Shown one piece after another: positions 59,052 to 64,000 of a stretch of 64,000 nt of DNA. This DNA is from an uncultured Clostridia bacterium (GTDB taxonomy: Bacteria > Bacillota > Clostridia > Oscillospirales > Acutalibacteraceae), in assembly GCA_944385055.1 (NCBI GenBank), contig CALWVT010000001.1:1-64000 (forward strand), written 5' to 3'. The notes below the pieces were generated by a model. It ran no database searches. It was not told where the DNA came from and saw nothing but the letters and a program-made list of their open reading frames with translations. How positions within the stretch are numbered: the first letter of the stretch is position 1; each line of letters begins with the position of its first letter. The translations under genes were made by a program, and so were the position numbers.

Positions 59052-59212
59052 TATACTAAGAATTGTTCCAAGGGAGCACAAAAGCCGAGCTGTGGAGTTG
59101 CCGACCACAGCGTGCTCTGGGGGACGCAAGTTTGTTTTCATAAAGATTTCTCCTCTCTCTTAAACAGCAGCGGCGCGGGCCTTTGCACCCGCGCCGCTGC
59201 TGTTTTTTGCGT
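59052..59212 (+). ncRNA. Candidate small RNA upstream of the gal terminator
   Basis: Starts after a TATACT box (59052-59057; no good -35) and ends at a very strong terminator (AACAGCAGCGGCGCGGG with its complement and T6, 59163-59208). The 5' part folds as GAGCAC/GTGCTC (59074-59119) enclosing GCTGTGG/CCACAGC (59090-59112). No open frame is supported. The terminator may also close the XRE-DUF4364 operon. Confidence 0.45.
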
Positions 59213-59277
59213 ATTTTGAATCTAGCAAACGCCTCCTTTGACTACTTTTTGACTGCTTTTCGAACATTTCAGAAATC

Positions 59278-59330
59278 AAAAAAGCCCCGCAGGGGGCAGC
59301 GGTTCAAAAAACCGCGCCGCCCTGCGGGGC
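59278..59330 (-). terminator. Terminator of the gal operon
   Basis: On the minus strand GCCCCGCAGGG pairs with CCCTGCGGGGC, with inner GCGGTT/AACCGC pairing, and is followed by TTTTTTG. It lies 14 bp after galE. Confidence 0.9.
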
Positions 59331-59343
59331 CGGCATTTAAAAT

Positions 59344-60357
59344 TTAGTTCTGCTTCGTGTGCTGGATGAAGTTCCAGGAATCGCGGCACATGTCGTCAAT
59401 GTCGTACTTCGCGACCCAGCCGAGCTCATTTTTCGCCTTCGAAACGTCCGCATAGCACGTCGCGATGTCGCCCGCGCGGCGCGGCGCGATCTTATAGTTC
59501 ACCGCGTGGCCGCAGGCCTTCTCAAACGCGTGCACAAGCTCGAGCACGGACGTGCCCTTGCCGGTGCCGAGGTTGTAGATTTCGCAGCCGCCCGGGATCG
59601 AGTCGAGCTTTTCGAGCGCCTTGATGTGCCCCGTCGCGAGGTCGCACACGTGGATATAATCGCGCACGCCGGTCCCGTCGGGCGTGTCGTAGTCGTTGCC
59701 GTAAACGGACAGACACGGCAGAATCCCCGCCGCCACGCGCGCCACGTAGGGCATCAGGTTATTCGGGATCCCGTTCGGGTTCTCGCCGATGAGCCCCGAC
59801 GGATGCGCGCCGATCGGGTTAAAGTAGCGCAGGAGCGCGACGCGCATCTCCTTGTCCGCGATGCAGACGTCCTGGAGGATCCGCTCGATCATGACCTTCG
59901 TCGTGCCGTACGGGTTCGTCGTGCCGCCAATCGGCATGTCCTCGCGGAACGGCACCGGGTTGTGGCTGCCGTACACCGTCGCGGAAGAGCTGAACACGAG
60001 CTCGTGCACGCCGTATTTGCGCATCAGGCGCAGGAGCACAAACGTGCCCGTCAGGTTATTCGAGTAATACTCGAGCGGCTTCTGTACGCTCTCGCCCACG
60101 GCCTTCAGGCCCGCAAAATGGATGACCGCGTCGATCTGGTTTTCGGCGAAGACCTTCTCAAACGCCGCCTCGTCGCACATGTCACACTCGTAAAACGGGA
60201 AATCCTTCCCCGTAATTGTCTTGACCGCGTCGACGGCCTGCATGCTCGAATTGACAAAGTTGTCCATCACGACGATGCCATAGCCCGCGTTTAAGAGCTC
60301 TACGCACGTGTGGCTGCCGATGAAGCCGGCGCCGCCGGTGACCAAAACTGTTTTCAT
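59344..60357 (-). CDS. galE: UDP-glucose 4-epimerase
   Basis: Predicted 337-residue extended short-chain dehydrogenase interconverting UDP-galactose and UDP-glucose. The NAD motif GGAGFIG is at 8-14, Ser in FSSSATVYG near 125, and the catalytic pair Tyr150 and Lys154 in NPYGTTK. Length is normal. It is the last gene of galK-galT-galE, 76 nt after galT, with AAAGGTAGG upstream of the ATG. Confidence 0.96.
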   Translation of the reverse strand: MKTVLVTGGAGFIGSHTCVELLNAGYGIVVMDNFVNSSMQAVDAVKTITGKDFPFYECDMCDEAAFEKVFAENQIDAVIHFAGLKAVGESVQKPLEYYSNNLTGTFVLLRLMRKYGVHELVFSSSATVYGSHNPVPFREDMPIGGTTNPYGTTKVMIERILQDVCIADKEMRVALLRYFNPIGAHPSGLIGENPNGIPNNLMPYVARVAAGILPCLSVYGNDYDTPDGTGVRDYIHVCDLATGHIKALEKLDSIPGGCEIYNLGTGKGTSVLELVHAFEKACGHAVNYKIAPRRAGDIATCYADVSKAKNELGWVAKYDIDDMCRDSWNFIQHTKQN

Positions 60358-60433
60358 AAAAGGAACCTACCTTTCGTAAATCTGCCGGATTTTCCGGCCA
60401 ACATGGGATGCCAAAAACAATGCAAATGGGGCC

Positions 60434-61417
60434 TTATTGGTCCTGCGGCGGGCGGTGCGCGATGTAGCGGTTGTAGGCCGCGCGCAGCTCTTCGCTCGTC
60501 TCCTCCGGGCAGGTCGGGTTGCAGTTTGCCCACGCGCCCGTCTCGCTCGAGGCGTTAAACTTCTGCTTTTCCGCGGAGCGCATCGGCGGGAAAAATTTGA
60601 TATGATAGCGCCAGAATGCGCTGTAATCGCCGCTGTTGACCGGCGCGTTGTACATGCACATCATGTACGGGAAGCGGTAGTCAAACAGGTTATCGAACAT
60701 GCCCACCGTGTCGCGGATCGTAATGCCCAGCAGGTCCTTCTCGTGGTCGGAAAGCTCCGTGATATACACGACCTGCCGGTTCGGCACGATGTATACGCCG
60801 TACGGGTAATCCGTGTAAAACGGCAGATACACCGTGAACGCCTCGTTCGAGAAGATGATGCGCGCGCCGAATTTGCGCTCGTTGTCGAGCATGTCCGCAA
60901 ACAGGTTGCGCCCGTTTTCCTCGTAATATTCGCGCGCGTTCTGCGTCTCGACTTCCAGGCGCTTCGGAATGAACGAATAGCCGTACATCTGCCCGTGCGG
61001 GTGCGGCATCGTGACGCCCACCGCCTCGCCGCGGTTTTCAAACGGGAACACGTACTTGATCTTTTCGTCCGACTTCATGACATTGAAGCGCTCGCACCAC
61101 AAATCGACCAGCTTGCGCATGTGCGCGTCGGACAATTCCGGCAGCGTCGTCGTGTGGCCCGGGGAGTAGAGGATGACCTCGCACTTGCCGTAGTTCGGCG
61201 CGACTTTAAAGAAATTCGTGCCCACTTCGTCGGGCTGCGGCGGGTTCTGCGTCAGCGCGGGGAAATCGTTGTCGTATTCGAGCACCTCGTAATCCGGCAC
61301 ATTCCCAAAGCTCGGGCAGAACGGGCAGTAGTCCTTCGGCATCTGCGGGCGGTTTTGACGGTTGCTGGCAATCATGTGCCAGTCTTTGAGCAGGGGATTC
61401 CATCTGAGTTCAGCCAT
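60434..61417 (-). CDS. galT: UDP-glucose--hexose-1-phosphate uridylyltransferase
   Basis: Predicted 327-residue transferase swapping UMP between UDP-glucose and galactose 1-phosphate. The active site HPHGQ is at 139-143 with nucleophile His141, and CPFC at 31-34 is the usual zinc pair. It is of the HIT-superfamily (class I) type. A 95-nt gap separates it from galK, and the RBS before the ATG at 61417 is weak (AGAGG), which may lower its translation. Confidence 0.95.
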   Translation of the reverse strand: MAELRWNPLLKDWHMIASNRQNRPQMPKDYCPFCPSFGNVPDYEVLEYDNDFPALTQNPPQPDEVGTNFFKVAPNYGKCEVILYSPGHTTTLPELSDAHMRKLVDLWCERFNVMKSDEKIKYVFPFENRGEAVGVTMPHPHGQMYGYSFIPKRLEVETQNAREYYEENGRNLFADMLDNERKFGARIIFSNEAFTVYLPFYTDYPYGVYIVPNRQVVYITELSDHEKDLLGITIRDTVGMFDNLFDYRFPYMMCMYNAPVNSGDYSAFWRYHIKFFPPMRSAEKQKFNASSETGAWANCNPTCPEETSEELRAAYNRYIAHRPPQDQ

Positions 61418-61512
61418 AATGCAACAAACCTCTTTTATAAAAAATCATTGAAAACGGTTTTCGTCCGAAATGTGGGGCAGACTAACCCCGCAAAGGGAAA
61501 GCCGTCCGTCTC

Positions 61513-62814
61513 TTACTTGACAATCTGCATCCCGCCGACCGGCCGCACGCGCAGGATATGGCACGAGCCTTCGCCGAGATAGGCGTCCATTTCGTTCGCA
61601 AACGCGGAAACGTACCGTTCGGGCACGAACGCCTGCACCGTGCCCGCAAAGCCGCCGCCGTGTACGCGCCAGGCCATCGCGTTCGGGTCCGGCAGGTGCC
61701 CGGCAAAGTGCGCACACAGCCCGAGCGCCACGCTCACGGCCTGCTGTTCATAGTGTGCGGCGCTGTAAATGTTTTGCAGGAACATAAACGACGAATTGCC
61801 CGATTCCCGCACAAGCTGCAAAAAGCGCGCAAAATGGTCGCCGTTTAACGCATCGGCCTCCTCTTTGGCGCGGCGGTCCTCCGCGTAAAAATGCATCGCG
61901 CGCAGCACCGGCCGGTCGCCCACGGCACGCCGCAGCTCCGGGATTGCCGCGTAAAACGTCTCTTCGGCCACTTCGCTTAGCACTTCTTTTCCGAAATAAG
62001 CCGCGACGCTCCGCATCTCTTCGGGGATCGCCGCGTAATCGGGCGTTAAGTCCGCGTGGCTTGCGTGTGTGTCGAGCACGCACAGCGCATAGCCGCTCTT
62101 CGAAAAGTCAAACCGCACCTGCTGCGCGTCCGGATGGGCCTTGTCTTTGAAATCAATCGCGACAAAGCCGCCGATGCTGCTCGCCGCCTGGTCCAAAAGC
62201 CCGCTCGGCTTTCCGAAGTACACGTTTTCCGCGTATTGGCCGATCTGCGCAATCTGCATCGGGGCCGCCTTACGGTCGTAAAACAGCGCATTGAAAATGT
62301 TTCCGACGAGCACCTCAAACGCCGCGCTGCTCGAAAGCCCGCTGCCGGACAATACCTGGCTTGTCATGTACACGTCAAAGCCCTCGAGCTTTGCACCCAG
62401 TTCCTGGAACTTTGCCGCGATGCCGCGCACGAGCGCCCGGCTGGAGTTTTGTTCCGCCGGATGCATCGAAAGGTCGTTTAAGTCCACCTCGTCCTGCGGG
62501 TAGCCCTGCGACTTGATGCGGATTTTGTCCGTGCCGTTTTTCGACACCACCCCCAGGATATCCAGGTTCACCGACGCCGCCAGTACATGGCCGCGCTGGT
62601 GGTCGGTGTGGTTGCCGCCGACCTCCGTGCGCCCCGGGGCGCTGAAGACGGCCACTTCGCGTTCCTCCCCAAAAAGGGAGGCAAAGCTGTCGAGCGCCTG
62701 TGCAAAGCGCTGTGCCTGCCGCTCGCATTCCGCTTCGTCACAGGCGTACAGATGCTGCAGCTGTTCGTAAAACTTCCCCAACAGGAAAGCCTCTTTCGCT
62801 GCTTTCCACTTCAT
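61513..62814 (-). CDS. galK: Galactokinase
   Basis: Predicted 433-residue GHMP kinase phosphorylating galactose at C1. The galactokinase signature appears in the Clostridial form GRTEVGGNHTDHQRGHV, and the ATP loop is SGSGLSSSAA. The C-terminal motif RVHGGGFAGTVQAFVP is present. It is longer than E. coli GalK because of an N-terminal extension of about 50 residues. It is the first gene of the leftward Leloir operon, with a leader of about 220 nt from the promoter at 63044-63072. Confidence 0.93.
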   Translation of the reverse strand: MKWKAAKEAFLLGKFYEQLQHLYACDEAECERQAQRFAQALDSFASLFGEEREVAVFSAPGRTEVGGNHTDHQRGHVLAASVNLDILGVVSKNGTDKIRIKSQGYPQDEVDLNDLSMHPAEQNSSRALVRGIAAKFQELGAKLEGFDVYMTSQVLSGSGLSSSAAFEVLVGNIFNALFYDRKAAPMQIAQIGQYAENVYFGKPSGLLDQAASSIGGFVAIDFKDKAHPDAQQVRFDFSKSGYALCVLDTHASHADLTPDYAAIPEEMRSVAAYFGKEVLSEVAEETFYAAIPELRRAVGDRPVLRAMHFYAEDRRAKEEADALNGDHFARFLQLVRESGNSSFMFLQNIYSAAHYEQQAVSVALGLCAHFAGHLPDPNAMAWRVHGGGFAGTVQAFVPERYVSAFANEMDAYLGEGSCHILRVRPVGGMQIVK

Positions 62815-63043
62815 ACACGTTCCCCCTTCGCGTTTGCGTTTTCCCGGCGGGCCCTTCTTTTAAGAAAGCCCCGCCTTTTTCCCTTTCATCTTATCCCCGT
62901 TTCGCCCGCCCGGCAAGCATTCCTTGACGCACAAATATGGACATTTGTTGCATCCGGACACTTTTGGCAGATTGCATAGAAGAAAAGGCATCTCTTTGTG
63001 CATCATTTTGGGAAGTCTCCGGATGCTCAACGCCTCTCTTTTC
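62815..63043 (-). promoter_or_regulatory. Long leader of the gal operon
   Basis: No gene supported. It contains ACAAAT/ATTTGT around 6 bp (62931-62948) and a long-range pair, GCATCCGGA (62950-62958) with TCCGGATGC (63018-63026), 59 nt apart, which could close a large RNA domain. A GGCGGG/CCCGCC hairpin lies near 62849-62880. Confidence 0.45.
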
Positions 63044-63072
63044 AGTATACCGTAAGCGGCAGGGGCTGTCAA
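63044..63072 (-). promoter_or_regulatory. Promoter of the gal operon
   Basis: On the minus strand TTGACA, a 17-bp spacer and TATACT. Confidence 0.85.
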
Positions 63073-63277
63073 CGCGAAAGATACGTAAAAATCGCGTAAA
63101 AAATTTGCACGATTGTCTTGCCTTTTATCGGAAACTTCGACATTTTCCCCGCCTTTTTGCCCGCGGAAACGCCAAGTGCCGGGGGAAGCGCCGGCAAACA
63201 AAAAGGATTCCACTGGAAATCTGCGCGCGAATGTAGTATAGTAAAAAAATAAACGCATTCGAAAGAGGGGAGAACGG

Positions 63278-64000
63278 ATGGAAAAACCGGCGCAGCGTCT
63301 GCGCATCCTGCTGCCTGCGGCCGTGTGCACGTTTTTGTGGGGCAGCGCATTTCCTTTTATAAAGCTCGGCTATGCCGCCTTTGCGGTGGAGGGCCCGTTT
63401 TCGCAGATCCTGTTTGCAGGCCTGCGCTTTGCGCTCGCGGGGCTTCTGCTTCTGGCCGTGCTGACGGTGCGCGGCCGCCGCGTGCCCGTGCCGCCAAAGG
63501 GCAGCCGCCTTTCCGTCCTGCGGCTGGGGCTCGTACTCACGGCGGGACAGTACTTTTTCTTTTATCTGGGCCTTGCAAACACCACCGGCGTGCGCGGCTC
63601 GATTATCCAGGGCATGGGTACCTTTTTGACCGTCGTGCTCGCGCATTTCTGGTTCCATGGGAAAGACGGCGACCGCATGACCGGGCGCAAGGCGCTCGGC
63701 TGCATCGTGGGGCTTTTGGGCGTGGTGCTCGCGAATTTTGAGGGCACGCAGGGCGGCTTCTCGTTTTCCGGCGAGGGGCTGATGCTTTTGGCGACCGTCC
63801 TGTTCGCCGTCGGGTCGCTTTTCAGCAAGGATGTCACGAAGACCGTGGACCCGTTCTGCGCGACGGGCTGGCAGCTGCTTTTGGGCGGGCTTGTCTTAAC
63901 GCTTATCGGGCTTCTCGGCGGCGGACGCCTTTGCGCGCCGGCCTCTTTTTCCGGCTGGGGCATTTTCCTGTACTTAGCGGCCCTGTCGAGCGTCGCGTTC
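63278..64000 (+). CDS. EamA/DMT family transporter (partial, continues past the window)
   Basis: An open frame of 241 codons runs from the ATG at 63278 to the end of the window without a stop. It has at least seven hydrophobic segments. The EamA pattern is clear: CTFLWGSAFPFIKLGYAAF at the start, a GLRFALAGLLLL helix, and a second repeat beginning GEGLMLLATVLFAVGSLFSK. The family (ten helices, two EamA repeats) exports amino acids or other metabolites. GAGGGG lies about 6 nt before the ATG and a TATAGT -10 is at 63237-63242. Confidence 0.9.
   Translation, partial: MEKPAQRLRILLPAAVCTFLWGSAFPFIKLGYAAFAVEGPFSQILFAGLRFALAGLLLLAVLTVRGRRVPVPPKGSRLSVLRLGLVLTAGQYFFFYLGLANTTGVRGSIIQGMGTFLTVVLAHFWFHGKDGDRMTGRKALGCIVGLLGVVLANFEGTQGGFSFSGEGLMLLATVLFAVGSLFSKDVTKTVDPFCATGWQLLLGGLVLTLIGLLGGGRLCAPASFSGWGIFLYLAALSSVAF

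Noticed and set aside
59120..59135. GGGGGACGCAAG as part of a c-di-GMP-I riboswitch.
   Set aside because: The preceding CACGCACAGGGCAAACC-type segment and the tetraloop receptor are missing, and no gene follows on that strand.
1..64000. CRISPR arrays, prophage or transposon genes.
   Set aside because: I saw no regularly spaced direct repeats, cas genes, integrases or transposases in reading both strands.

Overview
The window looks like chromosome from an anaerobic Firmicute of the Clostridia, most likely a GC-rich member of the Oscillospiraceae/Ruminococcaceae group (inference from gene content, no database search). Pointers are a butyryl-CoA:acetate CoA-transferase-like gene, a six-subunit Ech-type energy-converting [NiFe] hydrogenase with a complete hyp maturation operon, Rex, a DUF4364 gene, the tepA-ftsK/spoIIIE neighbourhood, and consensus sigma-A promoters (TTGACA, 17 bp, TATAAT-like) with Rho-independent terminators. 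I saw no CRISPR array, prophage or transposase gene.

Layout. 1-3.1 kb: tRNA-Asn, a MATE exporter, and a lactate/malate dehydrogenase family gene. 3.1-7.8 kb: a leftward operon acn-traX-icd-rex (oxidative TCA branch plus redox repressor). 7.8-11.6 kb: tepA, ftsK/spoIIIE and a DUF3006 gene. 11.6-16.4 kb: a SEDS (RodA/FtsW) gene, the CoA-transferase, a WYL regulator and mntP. 16.4-23.3 kb: hisH-hisF translationally coupled to a LytTR response regulator and a GHKL kinase, then a pair of half-transporter ABC exporters. 23.3-30.6 kb: a GNAT enzyme, a small membrane protein, a hairpin-rich noncoding element, another ABC exporter, deoC-pdp, tRNA-Ala, a CPBP protease and an XRE regulator.

30.6-40.7 kb is a fructoside/sucrose-type uptake and hydrolysis locus: two tandem paralogous sugar-binding lipoproteins, each with its own promoter and LacI-type operator, two permeases, a LacI regulator, a GH32 enzyme and a Gfo/Idh/MocA oxidoreductase. 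No transporter ATPase is present, so one is probably shared from elsewhere. The promoter of the first binding protein carries an 11-G tract between its -35 and -10 boxes, a strong candidate for phase variation.

40.8-52.7 kb: two tRNA-Ser genes, the leftward hypABFCDE operon, and divergently the ech operon, which has a long structured leader. 52.7-59.3 kb: a short autonomous transcription unit, a TtcA-like gene, an NlpC/P60 hydrolase behind WalR-like repeats, cspA with a strong leader hairpin, tRNA-Leu, a threonine aldolase, a second orphan transcription unit, tRNA-Thr, an XRE-DUF4364 pair and a third orphan unit. 59.3-64 kb: leftward galK-galT-galE and the start of an EamA transporter that runs off the window.

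Together the genes describe a sugar fermenter that takes up fructosides and galactose, makes butyrate and possibly lactate or malate, and disposes of reductant as H2 through a membrane hydrogenase that can conserve energy. Start codons were chosen by ribosome binding sites, so several differ from the longest open frame. Promoter, operator and RNA calls were made by eye and are predictions.
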